From positions 1-42,246 of the forward strand of contig CAUJGQ010000065.1 of assembly GCA_963170165.1 (NCBI GenBank): 42,246 bases of DNA. Direction: 5' to 3'. The translations under genes were made by a program, and so were the position numbers. Below the pieces are notes generated by a model. The model was given only the letters and a program-made list of their open reading frames with translations, searched no databases and was not told the origin of the DNA. Positions 33,833 through 42,246 of this stretch are shown piece by piece (position 1 is the stretch's first letter; each line of letters begins with the position of its first letter). This DNA comes from Chloroflexota bacterium (GTDB lineage: Bacteria > Chloroflexota > Dehalococcoidia > CAUJGQ01).

Positions 33833-35731
33833 ATGCCAGTCAATATCGAGCCGCTGCTGCCGCGCGTTGCCAAGGCCGCCCGCTACACCGGCGGCGAGTG
33901 GAACACTACTGCCAAGGATTGGGACCGCACGTCCGTCCGCTTCCTCCTGGCGTATCCGGACGTCTACGACGTGGGTCAATCCAATCTCGGCGTCAACGTC
34001 CTGTATGACATCCTCAATCGCGAGCCTGACGTGCTGTGCGAGCGGGCCTTCGCCCCCTGGCCGGATATGGAAGCGGAGATGCGCGCCGCAGGTGTGCCGC
34101 TCTACGGCCTGGAGTCCCGGCACGCTGCCCGCGAGTTTGATGTAATCGGCTTCTCGCTCTCCTATGAGCTGACCTGCACCAACGTCCTCAACATGCTGGA
34201 TCTTGCGGGGCTGCCGGTGCTGGCGGCAGACCGTGCCGATGGTGACCCAATCGTCATCGCCGGCGGGTCGGGTGCGCTCAACCCGGAGCCGATGCATGCC
34301 TTCATCGATGCCTTTGCGCTGGGCGAGGGTGAGGAAGTCATCATCGAGCTGGCGGATGCCGTCCGGCGATGGAAGGTGGTGGGGGGCGGCCGCCGCGAGT
34401 TCTTGCGCCGTCTGGCGCAGATCGACGGGGTGTACGTGCCGTCGCTGTACAGCTGCGAGTACCACGAGGATGGCACCCTGCGCCGGTTCTATCCCGTGGC
34501 CGAGGGCGCTCCGGAGCGCATCCGGCGGCGGACGCTGAACGCGATGCCGCTGCCCCTTACCCGGCCAATCGTCCCCTACGTGCAAACGATCCACGACCGC
34601 GCCGCCATCGAGATCCAGCGCGGCTGTACCCAGGGGTGCCGCTTCTGCCAGGCGGGGATGATCTACCGCCCTACGCGCGAACGTTACACCGAGATGGTGA
34701 TCGCTGCGGCGCGCGAGGTGCTGGCAAACACCGGCTACGACGAGCTGTCGCTGATGTCCCTGTCCACCACCGACCATACCCAGGTGGTGGAGATCGTGAC
34801 GGCGCTGACCAGCGAGTTCCCCTGGCTGAAAGTCTCTATCCCCTCCACGCGCGTGGACTCGTTCTCAGTGGTGGTGGCCGAGGCGGTCGCGAAGGGCAAG
34901 AAGCACAACCTGACACTGGCGCCGGAGGCCGGCACCCAGCGGATGCGGGACGTGATCAACAAGCTGGTGCTGGATAGCGACATCCTGGCTGCTGCCGAGC
35001 ACGCCTTCAGTAATGGCTGGACGAGCATCAAGATGTATTTCATGGTCGGTCTGCCCACGGAGACGCTGGCCGATGTCGAAGGTATTGCCGAGTTGGGGGC
35101 GAAGGTGCGCGCCATCGGCCGTCGCTACGTTGGTAACCGGGCACGGGTGCGCGTGTCCACCTCCAACTTCATCCCAAAGCCGCACACGCCGTTTCAGTGG
35201 GCGGCGCAGATGTCGCCGGAGGAACTGGAGCCCCGTCATCGCATCCTGCGCGAGGGCTGTCGCAAGGCCGGGGTGGAACTCACCTGGAACGACCCGCACG
35301 AGTCAACGTTGGAGGCGGTTCTGTCACGTGGCGACCGGCGGCTTTCCGCGGTGGTGCATCGCGCCTGGCAGCTCGGCGCAAAATTCGACGCCTGGGGCGA
35401 GCACCACCGCTGGGAACGCTGGACGCAGGCGCTGGCAGAGTGCGGGCTGTCGGCAGAGTGGTACGCCTACCGCGAGCGCGACCTGTGGGAAACGGTGCCG
35501 TGGAGCCACATTGATCCCGGCACCACCACCGCCTATCTCCGCAAGGAATGGCACCGCACGCTCAACCGCGCCAAGACGTTAGACTGCCATCGCGGCGACT
35601 GCAACGTCTGCGGCATGCAGAACTTCGGCATGGAGCAGTGCGCGCTCCAGGTGAACGAACTGGCCGAGACCCGGCGCAACGGTGGACAGCGTCCGCCAGA
35701 GATGATCCCGCTAACGGTGCTCACAGCCTAG
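33833..35731 (+). CDS. TIGR03960 family B12-binding radical SAM protein
   Basis: A 632-residue radical SAM enzyme. The N-terminal part (about 1-200) has the cobalamin-binding-like region seen in this family (AYPDVYDVGQSNLGVNVLY, GGSGALNPEPM). The radical SAM cluster motif is IEIQRGCTQGCRFCQAG (CxxxCxxC), followed by the TIM-barrel segments LSLMSLSTTDH and LTLAPEAGTQRMRDVINK. A Cys-rich end (CHRGDCNVCGMQNF) may bind a second metal centre. Members of TIGR03960 often occur with or fused to a TIGR03936 protein, but no such partner is here. Start 33833 has GAGG upstream; the in-frame extension is not conserved. Confidence 0.92.
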   Translation: MPVNIEPLLPRVAKAARYTGGEWNTTAKDWDRTSVRFLLAYPDVYDVGQSNLGVNVLYDILNREPDVLCERAFAPWPDMEAEMRAAGVPLYGLESRHAAREFDVIGFSLSYELTCTNVLNMLDLAGLPVLAADRADGDPIVIAGGSGALNPEPMHAFIDAFALGEGEEVIIELADAVRRWKVVGGGRREFLRRLAQIDGVYVPSLYSCEYHEDGTLRRFYPVAEGAPERIRRRTLNAMPLPLTRPIVPYVQTIHDRAAIEIQRGCTQGCRFCQAGMIYRPTRERYTEMVIAAAREVLANTGYDELSLMSLSTTDHTQVVEIVTALTSEFPWLKVSIPSTRVDSFSVVVAEAVAKGKKHNLTLAPEAGTQRMRDVINKLVLDSDILAAAEHAFSNGWTSIKMYFMVGLPTETLADVEGIAELGAKVRAIGRRYVGNRARVRVSTSNFIPKPHTPFQWAAQMSPEELEPRHRILREGCRKAGVELTWNDPHESTLEAVLSRGDRRLSAVVHRAWQLGAKFDAWGEHHRWERWTQALAECGLSAEWYAYRERDLWETVPWSHIDPGTTTAYLRKEWHRTLNRAKTLDCHRGDCNVCGMQNFGMEQCALQVNELAETRRNGGQRPPEMIPLTVLTA

Positions 35732-35738
35732 ATGATAG

Positions 35739-35770
35739 GCACGGGCGGCCGGTAACTCAGCCGCCCGTGC
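35739..35770. terminator. bidirectional terminator hairpin
   Basis: Bases 35739-35749 pair perfectly with 35760-35770 (11 bp, 10-base loop) in the 66-base gap between two convergent genes. There is no U-tract on either side. Confidence 0.6.
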
Positions 35771-35797
35771 GTCGCTGCCGCGGACCGGCACGAACGG

Positions 35798-36808
35798 TCA
35801 GCGACCACGCAGCCGTGGATCGAGCTCATCGCGGATTGCGTCCCCCGCCAGGTTGAAGCCCAAAACCGTAACCGTGATCGCCAGACCGGAGAATAGCGCC
35901 TCCCAGGGATGCAGGTCCACGGCGTTTCGGCCGGCGTTGACCATCTTTCCCCAGGTCGTCTTGTCCGCTGGGCCAAAGCCGAGGAAAGAGAGTGACGCCT
36001 CTGCCAGGATGTACACACCGATGCTGATCGAGAAGACGATGATCAGGGGCGCGACTACATTCGGGACGATGTGCTGCATCATGATGCGGAGACTGGACGC
36101 GCCGAACGACTTAGCAGCCTCGATGTATGGCTGCTGGGCAATGGACAGCACAGCTGACCGCACGATCCGAACCGACGTCGCCCAACCCAGGAACCCCAGC
36201 CCGGCGATGGTCAGCCACAGGGGCGGCTCCTCCATCACTTGCACGATCAGCAGCAGCAGCACCAGCGCCGGAAACGCTTGCAGGCCATCGACGAAGCGCT
36301 GCACCAGCAGGTCGACCGCGCCGCCAAAATAGCCGGAGATGACGCCGATGAACAGACCAGCGACGACGGCGATTGCGGAAGCGCCGACACCGATCAACAC
36401 CGCCAGCCGCGCGCCTACGATCACCCGCGCGTAGATGTCGCGCCCGAACTGGTCGGTGCCCAGCCAGTGCCTGCCGGAGGGCGCCTCAAAGCGGTCGATG
36501 TTGAACTCGGCGATCTCTTTTTCGCTCTTGCCCTGTTGGAGCTGCTCGAGAATGCTGGCCCCGCCCGAGGAAGTGGAGGTCTGAAAGTTCGGGTTGCGTG
36601 ACTGGAACTGGCGGTTATCGTCATAGCGCTGAATCAGCGGCGAGACAATGGCGATGGCCAGCACGAACAGCACCACCAGCACACCGAAGGCGCCCAGCTT
36701 GCGCTTGCGGGCGAAGCGCACCGCGTGCGTGAGGAAGCCCTTGCGGCGGCCTCCCCCCTCGATGGACACAGACTCAGGCAGAATCGAAACGGCGTCGGAT
36801 TGCGCCAT
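35798..36808 (-). CDS. ABC transporter permease (OppC/DppC-like)
   Basis: A 336-residue peptide-transporter permease. It has a membrane segment near residue 40-60 and then five more helices. The EAA loop is EAAKSFGASSLRIMMQHIVPN spread over the last third. About 50 residues between helix 1 and the GTDQFGRDIYAR motif form an unusual, charged insert (SSGGASILEQLQQGKSEKEI) not found in the sister permease at 39995. It ends an operon with the OppB-like gene (12 bases before) and the substrate-binding protein. GGAG precedes the ATG. Confidence 0.92.
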   Translation of the reverse strand: MAQSDAVSILPESVSIEGGGRRKGFLTHAVRFARKRKLGAFGVLVVLFVLAIAIVSPLIQRYDDNRQFQSRNPNFQTSTSSGGASILEQLQQGKSEKEIAEFNIDRFEAPSGRHWLGTDQFGRDIYARVIVGARLAVLIGVGASAIAVVAGLFIGVISGYFGGAVDLLVQRFVDGLQAFPALVLLLLIVQVMEEPPLWLTIAGLGFLGWATSVRIVRSAVLSIAQQPYIEAAKSFGASSLRIMMQHIVPNVVAPLIIVFSISIGVYILAEASLSFLGFGPADKTTWGKMVNAGRNAVDLHPWEALFSGLAITVTVLGFNLAGDAIRDELDPRLRGR

Positions 36809-36820
36809 GGGTGCTCCGTC

Positions 36821-37780
36821 CTAGGAATAGCGGATGCGCGGGTCCAACCACGCATACAGCACGTCCACCAGCAGGTTGACGGTTACAATCACGATCGCGA
36901 TCAGGACGACCGTCCCCTGAAATGGCGGGAAGTCCCGCGCCACCAGCCGCGACAGCAGGAAGTTGCCGACACCGCGGATGGCAAACATGTTTTCCAGGAT
37001 CACTTGACCGCCGACGATGCCGGAAATGGTGATCCCCATGACCGTGAGCACCGGGATCATGGCATTCTTCAGCGCATGCCGGTAGATAACGCTGCGCTCC
37101 CTCAGTCCCTTTGCCTGTGCCGTGCGGATGTAGTCCATGCGCAGCACTTCCAGCATCTGCGAGCGCAGCAGACGCATGATGCCTGCGCCACCGGCGATGC
37201 CACCCGCCACAGCCGGGATGAGGTATTTGAAGAAGGCGGACTTCGGGTCAGTCCAAAAGTGCGGCGCGTTGACGATATCGATGGTGAACAGCCGGTACTT
37301 CAGCACGACCAGTGTCATCAGCACGGCCACGAAGAATACCGGCGTGGCCACCGCCAGAATGGCGAAGCCGCGCAGCAGGTAGTCTATCGCCGTGTCCTGG
37401 CGCACAGCGCTAATGATGCCGATGGGAATGCTGATGCTAAAGGCGATCAGGACAATCAGGCCGCCCAATTCCAGCGTGTAGGGAATACGTTCGCCCAGTT
37501 CGGTCCAAGTGGAGCGGCGGGTTTGGTACGACGTCCCCAGGTCTCCACGCACCAGCTCACCCATAAAGGTGGCGTACTGGCGCCACAGCGGCTTGTCCAG
37601 TCCCAGCTGCTTCTTGGCGACGCGGATCGCCTCTTCGTTCGAGCCCAGCTCCAGATTCGTGGCCACCTGATTGAGCACGAAATCGCCCGGCAACCCGCGT
37701 ACGGCGAGGAACACCAGAGACGCCACGATCCAGAGGACAACGACATTCAGCATCAGCCGGCGAAGAATATAGCGGCCCAT
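36821..37780 (-). CDS. ABC transporter permease (OppB/DppB-like)
   Basis: A 319-residue permease with six predicted membrane helices. The N-terminus YILRRLMLNVVVLWIVASLV and the EAA-region YIRTAQAKGLRERSVIYRHA are characteristic of OppB/DppB. It would form the membrane channel with the OppC-like protein next to it. The ATG at 37780 gives the usual start; an in-frame GTG two codons earlier is possible. A 9-bp hairpin separates it from the substrate-binding protein gene upstream. Confidence 0.92.
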   Translation of the reverse strand: MGRYILRRLMLNVVVLWIVASLVFLAVRGLPGDFVLNQVATNLELGSNEEAIRVAKKQLGLDKPLWRQYATFMGELVRGDLGTSYQTRRSTWTELGERIPYTLELGGLIVLIAFSISIPIGIISAVRQDTAIDYLLRGFAILAVATPVFFVAVLMTLVVLKYRLFTIDIVNAPHFWTDPKSAFFKYLIPAVAGGIAGGAGIMRLLRSQMLEVLRMDYIRTAQAKGLRERSVIYRHALKNAMIPVLTVMGITISGIVGGQVILENMFAIRGVGNFLLSRLVARDFPPFQGTVVLIAIVIVTVNLLVDVLYAWLDPRIRYS

Positions 37781-37793
37781 GAACACCCACCAT

Positions 37794-37824
37794 CGCGGGG
37801 AACCGGTGGAACCGATTCCCCGCG
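37794..37824 (-). other. intercistronic hairpin between binding protein and permease genes
   Basis: Bases 37794-37802 pair perfectly with 37816-37824 (9 bp, 13-base loop). Hairpins at this position in ABC operons often lower permease expression relative to the binding protein or protect the upstream mRNA. A larger hairpin occupies the same place in the next operon (41919-41959). Confidence 0.5.
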
Positions 37825-37848
37825 TGCTGCAACAGGGTTGCGCTTGGA

Positions 37849-39693
37849 CTACAGACCGGCGGGCGGGCGGCCCTGATACGAGGGATCCTTGGTGTCAATC
37901 CAGGTGTTCCTGGCGGTCAGGTGCCCGGCGAAGATGTTGTACCCAGCGCCCGGCCGGCCGCCGGAGGCCTGGCTCTTGAGGTTCGCCTTGTAGTAGTTCC
38001 AGTTGGCGCTGCGGCCGATGTAGTTGTACAGGACGATGTTCCCGAACTGCGCGTTGTCCATGATGATGTTCTGGATCTCGCGTACCTTCGCGACCGCCTG
38101 CTTGAGGTCGGTAAGGTTCATCACCGCGTCGATCTGGGCGTCCAGGTTCGGGTCGCCGGGCAGAGAGCCGACTTTGTTGAAGTTGAGGCTGCCCTTGGTG
38201 TGATAGACATTCCGCAGGTCGTTGCGCGGATCGGGTGAGTTCACCTGCGACGTCCAGGCGAACCAGTTGGGGAAGTTGCCGTTGGCCAGATTGGGGATGA
38301 TCTCCTCGTTGTAGGAGCTCTTAGTAGACTTGAACTGGCTGACGCCCAATGCCTCGTTGAACATCTTAGGCAGAATCTGGGTGGTATCGGGCCAGTTCGC
38401 CAGCCACGTATCCGGCACCTTGATATCGACTTCGCCGAGCGCTGGGCCACCACCGGCCTCCCACAGCGCGCGCGCTTCCTTCTTCGCTGCCTCGCGGTCC
38501 TTGGTGTAGCCCGCCAGCTTCTCCAGGTCTGCCGGTGGAATGGCGAAGCCTTCCTGCAGCCAGGTCACCGCGCCCGATTTCTGGCCGAGACCCTGATGGA
38601 AGGTCTGGATCATCTGATCGCGGTCGAAGGCCAGGTTCAACGCCTTGATCAGGCGGATATCCTTAAACTGCTTGTTGCGGTTGAGGTGCAGGTACACGGT
38701 GTTCGCCGTGCCGGTCAAAACCTCGTACATGGCGCCCTTGTTCGCATCCAGGATCGCCTTGGTCTGGGAAGGATCGGGGCTGCCGTAGCCGTCGACTTGC
38801 TTCTGCTGGAAGGCTGCGCGGTAGGCGTTCGGGTCCTCGAACAGCAACGGCGCCAGCCAGCCGTCGAGGTTGGGCTCGTCCTTTTTGAAGTACTCCGGGT
38901 TCTTCTTGAGCTTGACTTCCTGGCCGGCGCGCAGCTGCTGGAGAATGAACGGGCCGGTGCCCACCAGCGCCTGCTCGGTCAATGTCCGGTGGTCGGTCTC
39001 GAACTTCTCGGTAGTCTCGCGATTGGGCAGGGTGGAGAAGTACGCGGCCAGCCGGTCAAGGAAGGTGCCGTTCGGCGCGTTGAGCGTTAGCCGCACCGTG
39101 TGGTTATCAGGGGTCTCGATCTTGGTGACGGACTTGTAGAACGCCGAGCGGGTGAAGGCGCCTTCCGAGCCATCCTTCAGTTTGCCGCCGGCCTGCCGCT
39201 CAATATGCCACTTGACATCCTCGGCGGTGAACTCGCGGCTGACCGGCGGATGCCACTTGACGCCCTTGCGCAGGTTGAACACGTACGTCCCGGCGTCGAC
39301 GGCCTCGAACTTCTCGGCCAGATCCGGCTCGATCTCGCCGGTATCCGGGTTTTTGTACATCACCAGCTTGTTGTAGACGTAGTTCGAGGTCCACAAGGTG
39401 GGATCGCCCAACGCCCGGTGCACGTCGGTGGAGTCGAACACGTTCGGGATCTGGGCGCGCAGCACGCCACCCTTGACCGGCGCCGCCGCGGCCGGTGATG
39501 CGGCGGGCGCGGTTGTCGCCTGTGCGGCAGCTGGGCTGCCACTGGTAGACGGGGCAGTGGTGGCGTTGCCGCTGGTGGTTGACTTGTTATCATCTCCACC
39601 ACATGCGGCGGCGAACGCTGCGGCGCCGGCCAGCGCCAGCCCCCCATGCAGCAACTGTCGGCGGCCGATGGCACGCCGGAACCCCTGGCTCAT
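37849..39693 (-). CDS. ABC transporter substrate-binding protein (family 5)
   Basis: A 614-residue extracytoplasmic binding protein for a peptide-type or related substrate. The signal region has GRRQLLHGG (a possible twin-Arg type) and a lipid-attachment Cys31 (FAAAC). A Ser/Thr/Ala-rich linker (about 36-72) tethers the folded part, which contains YVYNKLVMYKNPDTGEIEPDL and YVFNLRKGVKWHPP, typical of family 5. It delivers the ligand to the OppB/OppC pair encoded just downstream. Start 39693 (MSQGFRRAIG) is supported by AGGGA upstream; the longer in-frame form is less likely. Confidence 0.92.
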   Translation of the reverse strand: MSQGFRRAIGRRQLLHGGLALAGAAAFAAACGGDDNKSTTSGNATTAPSTSGSPAAAQATTAPAASPAAAAPVKGGVLRAQIPNVFDSTDVHRALGDPTLWTSNYVYNKLVMYKNPDTGEIEPDLAEKFEAVDAGTYVFNLRKGVKWHPPVSREFTAEDVKWHIERQAGGKLKDGSEGAFTRSAFYKSVTKIETPDNHTVRLTLNAPNGTFLDRLAAYFSTLPNRETTEKFETDHRTLTEQALVGTGPFILQQLRAGQEVKLKKNPEYFKKDEPNLDGWLAPLLFEDPNAYRAAFQQKQVDGYGSPDPSQTKAILDANKGAMYEVLTGTANTVYLHLNRNKQFKDIRLIKALNLAFDRDQMIQTFHQGLGQKSGAVTWLQEGFAIPPADLEKLAGYTKDREAAKKEARALWEAGGGPALGEVDIKVPDTWLANWPDTTQILPKMFNEALGVSQFKSTKSSYNEEIIPNLANGNFPNWFAWTSQVNSPDPRNDLRNVYHTKGSLNFNKVGSLPGDPNLDAQIDAVMNLTDLKQAVAKVREIQNIIMDNAQFGNIVLYNYIGRSANWNYYKANLKSQASGGRPGAGYNIFAGHLTARNTWIDTKDPSYQGRPPAGL

Positions 39694-39777
39694 TTGGTTG
39701 TCCCTCCCCTGATGGATGCCGTGCGGCACCCCCTGCCGTCAGCACGCGCGCATCCCCTCCGAATACGCGTACCCGGT

Positions 39778-39806
39778 AGTATATGCAGCCCACCAGAGGC
39801 ATTCAA
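39778..39806 (-). promoter_or_regulatory. sigma-70-type promoter for the binding-protein operon
   Basis: On the minus strand TTGAAT (39806-39801), then exactly 17 bases, then TATACT (39783-39778). This is the best housekeeping-type promoter match in the window, in a locally AT-rich stretch, about 85 bases before the start codon. Confidence 0.7.
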
Positions 39807-39938
39807 CCATTGATTTACTGTTCGGTTGAGGCTGTGCAACCGTGATAGTTGTGCCTTTTGTTACAAACGAGTGGATTTGGCAGCCGCCAACCATACGATC
39901 ACCAGAGACAGCGTGATTGGAAAGTGGTGGATGCGCAA

Positions 39939-39970
39939 AGGCCGTGACTGCCTCCCGGCGGTCACGGCCT
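39939..39970 (-). terminator. rho-independent-like terminator after OppC
   Basis: Bases 39939-39948 pair perfectly with 39961-39970 (10 bp, 12-base loop), 24 bases past the stop of the permease at 39995. On the minus strand the stem ends in CCTTTG, a short U run. It separates the two tandem transporter operons. Confidence 0.65.
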
Positions 39971-39994
39971 GCCTTGGCATTGATCCGGTGTAGG

Positions 39995-40915
39995 TCAGCG
40001 GGTCCGTGGGTCCAGCGCGTCGCGAAGGCCGTCACCGATAAAGGTGAAGCTCAGCATCAGTAAGGCAATTGCCCCTGCGGGAAACAGGATCACCGACGGG
40101 TTGACCTGTACATAGGCGCGGCCATCGGCAACCAGCCGGCCAAGGCTGGTCTGCGGCGGCGGCAGCCCGACACCGATGAACGACAGCGCCGCCTCAGCGA
40201 AGATGGCCGCCGGAACCGCGAAGGTGATGGCGACGATCACCGGGCTCAGCGTGTTGGGCAAGAGATGATAGAAGACGATCCGGCCCTCACTGGCGCCCAT
40301 CGAGCGGGCAGCCTGCACGTAGTCCCGTTCCTTGAGCGACAGCATCTGGCCACGAATCAGCCGCGCGACAGTCACCCAGGCGACTACGGCGATGGCAAAC
40401 ACGACCTGGAGCACGGCCGGCGGGAACTTACGGCCCGAGAAGACGGCGTTGACCAGGATGATCAGCAGCAGGTCGGGGAAGGCATAGGTGATGTCCGTGA
40501 AGCGCATCAGCAGGTTATCAGTCATCTTACCGCCGAGCGCGGCCAGGCCGCCGATAGCGGCGCCGATAACGAACACAGAGACGGCGACGCCCATACCAAC
40601 CTGCAACGACAGGCCGATGCCGGTGAGCACGCGGCTCCAGTTGTCGCGGCCCAGGTTGTCCGTCCCAAACCAGTGCGTGGCGCTGGGGCCCTGGTTGAGA
40701 GCGTCATAGTTCTGGTAGCGATACGGGTCGTATCGGCGGATCAGCGGACTGAAGACGGCGGCGGCAACGAACAGGGCGACGATCGTAAATCCGAGGATAG
40801 CCAGCTTGTTCTTCAGCAGCCGCTGGAAGGCCATCCCCCACAGCGATCGTTGCTTTGATGGCAGCTCACCTGCGCTGAAGAGGGCGGGGTCGGTGACGGC
40901 GCTCGACTGTGCCAT
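39995..40915 (-). CDS. ABC transporter permease (OppC/DppC-like), second copy
   Basis: A 306-residue permease with six membrane helices. The GTDNLGRDNWSRVLTG motif after helix 1 and the EAA loop QAARSMGASEGRIVFYHLLPN in the second half mark it as OppC-like. It lacks the insert seen in the permease at 35798. It lies 13 bases after the OppB-like gene and is the last gene of the second operon, ended by a hairpin. The ATG at 40915 gives the normal family start. Confidence 0.92.
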   Translation of the reverse strand: MAQSSAVTDPALFSAGELPSKQRSLWGMAFQRLLKNKLAILGFTIVALFVAAAVFSPLIRRYDPYRYQNYDALNQGPSATHWFGTDNLGRDNWSRVLTGIGLSLQVGMGVAVSVFVIGAAIGGLAALGGKMTDNLLMRFTDITYAFPDLLLIILVNAVFSGRKFPPAVLQVVFAIAVVAWVTVARLIRGQMLSLKERDYVQAARSMGASEGRIVFYHLLPNTLSPVIVAITFAVPAAIFAEAALSFIGVGLPPPQTSLGRLVADGRAYVQVNPSVILFPAGAIALLMLSFTFIGDGLRDALDPRTR

Positions 40916-40928
40916 GCTGCTGCTCCGC

Positions 40929-41864
40929 CTAGCTGAACCGAATGCGCGGATCGACCACGCCGTACAGCACATCAACCACGAGATTGGCGAACGCCACCAG
41001 CGTCGCGTAGAACAGCGTGGTGCCCATGATCATGCCATAGTCGCGCTGCACCACCGCATCAACGAAGGCCCGCCCGATCCCAGGAATCGAGAAGATGTAC
41101 TCGATGATGAACGAACCGGTCACCAGCGCCGCCAGCAGCGGCCCCAGCAAGGTGAGGATCGGGATCAGCGCGTTCTTGATCAGGTGCCGCAGCACGACTA
41201 CTCGCTCCATCAGTCCCTTGGCGCGCGCGGTGCGGATATAGTCCTGGCGCACGACCTCCAACACACTGGCACGGGTGACGCGGGTCAAGAAAGCCGTCTC
41301 GCGCATACTCAGCGCGATGATCGGCATCACCGCCACCTTTGGGTCGGTGAACAGCTGCATCGGCTCGCGCCAGCCAATAATCGGAAACCAGTGGAGCTTG
41401 ACCGCAAAGGTGACGATCAGAAAGGTCGCCACGACAAAACTGGGCATGCTGGCGCCCAGCGTGGAGATGACGACGGTGACGTAGTCCACCCAGGAGTTCT
41501 GGCGCAGTGCTGCAACCGTTCCCAGGGCGATGCCGAGTGTGGTTCCTACGGCAAATGAGGCGAGACCCAACGCCACGGTGATCGGCAGGCCGTCCATGAT
41601 GCGGTCGGTTACCGCCCGATCACCGCGGAAGGACTGACCAAGGTCACCGCGCAGCAGATTCTTCATATACAGGGCGAACTGCACCGGCACCGGCTTGTCC
41701 AGGTTGTAGACACGGTTGAGATTAGCGATGGCCCCCGGTGGCAGCTTGCGGTCAGCGTCCCAGGGGCCGCCCGGCACCAGGTGCATCAGGAAGAAGGTAA
41801 TCGCGGCGACGAAGAACAGCACCGGGATCATCCACAGGAGCCGGCGAATCACATAGCCCGTCAT
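40929..41864 (-). CDS. ABC transporter permease (OppB/DppB-like), second copy
   Basis: A 311-residue permease. YVIRRLLWMIPVLFFVAAI is the first membrane helix, MHLVPGGPWDADR follows it, and the EAA region reads YIRTARAKGLMERVVVLRHL. It pairs with the OppC-like protein directly downstream. A long hairpin (41919-41959) precedes it in the gap after the binding-protein gene. The start has AAGGCGG about eight bases upstream. Confidence 0.92.
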   Translation of the reverse strand: MTGYVIRRLLWMIPVLFFVAAITFFLMHLVPGGPWDADRKLPPGAIANLNRVYNLDKPVPVQFALYMKNLLRGDLGQSFRGDRAVTDRIMDGLPITVALGLASFAVGTTLGIALGTVAALRQNSWVDYVTVVISTLGASMPSFVVATFLIVTFAVKLHWFPIIGWREPMQLFTDPKVAVMPIIALSMRETAFLTRVTRASVLEVVRQDYIRTARAKGLMERVVVLRHLIKNALIPILTLLGPLLAALVTGSFIIEYIFSIPGIGRAFVDAVVQRDYGMIMGTTLFYATLVAFANLVVDVLYGVVDPRIRFS

Positions 41865-41918
41865 GGTGGACCGCCTTTGCGCAGTGCCAGTATGCGCGCC
41901 TGGCCGGGAATCCTAAGC

Positions 41919-41959
41919 GAGGCGGGGCATCCAGCACAGTTTGCTGAATGGCCCGCCTC
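41919..41959 (-). other. intercistronic hairpin
   Basis: Bases 41919-41926 pair with 41952-41959 (GAGGCGGG/CCCGCCTC), and the inner GCATCCAGCA/TGCTGAATGGC continues the stem with one bulge and one mismatch. It sits between the binding-protein gene and the permease, as does the hairpin at 37794. Confidence 0.5.
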
Positions 41960-42065
41960 ACCCAGCATGTCACGCGCCCGCAGGGGCGCACATACCGCGA
42001 CTGGTAGGGTGCAAAGGTGAGAGCGGGCCCCCCACCAGGTGAGGAACCCGCCCCGCTAGCTCGCG

Positions 42066-42246
42066 CTATTCCTTGGCGATCTCGATCTTGAGCAGGTTGA
42101 AGTTGCCGGTGAAACCGGAATCCTGCCCGTTCGGGATCAGGTTCTTCACCTTGCTCTTGACCACGACGTTGGCCGTGGTGTTCTCAACATTGACGCGCGC
42201 GAAGTCGTCCATCAGGATCTTATGACCCTGGCGGTAGAGATCGATG
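42066..42246 (-). CDS. ABC substrate-binding protein, C-terminal fragment at window edge
   Basis: Sixty codons and a stop (TAG at 42068-42066) continuing beyond the window. The translation reads IDLYRQGHKILMDD, VVVKSKVKNLIPNG and ends LLKIEIAKE, which is the usual ending of family 5 peptide/nickel-binding proteins. It lies upstream of the second OppB/OppC pair on the same strand, so it is most likely their binding protein. Only the end is visible. Confidence 0.75.
   Translation of the reverse strand, partial: IDLYRQGHKILMDDFARVNVENTTANVVVKSKVKNLIPNGQDSGFTGNFNLLKIEIAKE

Noticed and set aside
36725-37876. 383-codon plus-strand frame over the OppB/OppC genes
   Set aside because: Antisense shadow; the product is charged and repetitive without domain motifs.

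Overview
The window is GC-rich, densely packed bacterial chromosome. It most resembles an aerobic Chloroflexota genome (Thermomicrobia- or Tepidiforma/Dehalococcoidia-like). This rests on F420-type LLM flavoproteins, many acyl-CoA dehydrogenase, crotonase and hot-dog enzymes, a heme A/heme O synthase fusion beside an aa3-type oxidase, a sunset-domain protein, a TIGR03960 radical SAM protein and peptide ABC transporters. Taxonomy is inferred from gene content only. No phage, insertion sequence or CRISPR array is visible.

Layout. 1-4.8 kb: the end of an acyl-CoA dehydrogenase, a TcuA-like flavoprotein, a DUF2325-like Cys protein, an atypical DapF and a histidine phosphatase. 4.2-8.7 kb (minus strand): a gene series of phosphotransferase, unknown protein, Nudix CoA pyrophosphatase, unknown 347-aa protein, UGSC-family selenoprotein and histidine phosphatase. 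The selenoprotein reads through an in-frame UGA followed by a bacterial SECIS hairpin. 8.8-9.7 kb: a membrane-anchored DUF2993/YpmS-like protein under a c-di-AMP (ydaO/yuaA) riboswitch. 9.9-14.9 kb: lipoproteins, a GuaD-like deaminase with a small zinc protein, a CAU-anticodon tRNA and three LLM oxidoreductases.

15.0-20.7 kb: a cytochrome oxidase operon (ctaC-ctaD-ctaF-ctaE-ctaAB) preceded by a multi-hairpin leader and ended by two hairpins. Subunit I has the A2-type YSHPAV motif but lacks the K-channel lysine. 20.8-24.5 kb: SDR, iodotyrosine-deiodinase-like nitroreductase, hot-dog protein, second nitroreductase and sunset protein. 24.6-26.6 kb: an OppD/OppF ATPase pair. 26.9-35.7 kb: RlpA-like protein, acyl-CoA dehydrogenase, crotonase, S41-protease-like lipoprotein with a TlpA thioredoxin, NifU-type scaffold, MFS exporter and TIGR03960 radical SAM protein. 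35.8-42.2 kb: two tandem substrate-binding-protein/OppB/OppC operons without ATPases; the OppD/OppF pair upstream may energise them.

Most notable: the UGSC selenoprotein with its SECIS and an uncharacterised partner gene; the c-di-AMP riboswitch on a non-classical target; a DapF homologue with both catalytic cysteines changed to serine; an A2-like oxidase without its K-channel lysine; and an unassigned structured leader before the oxidase operon.
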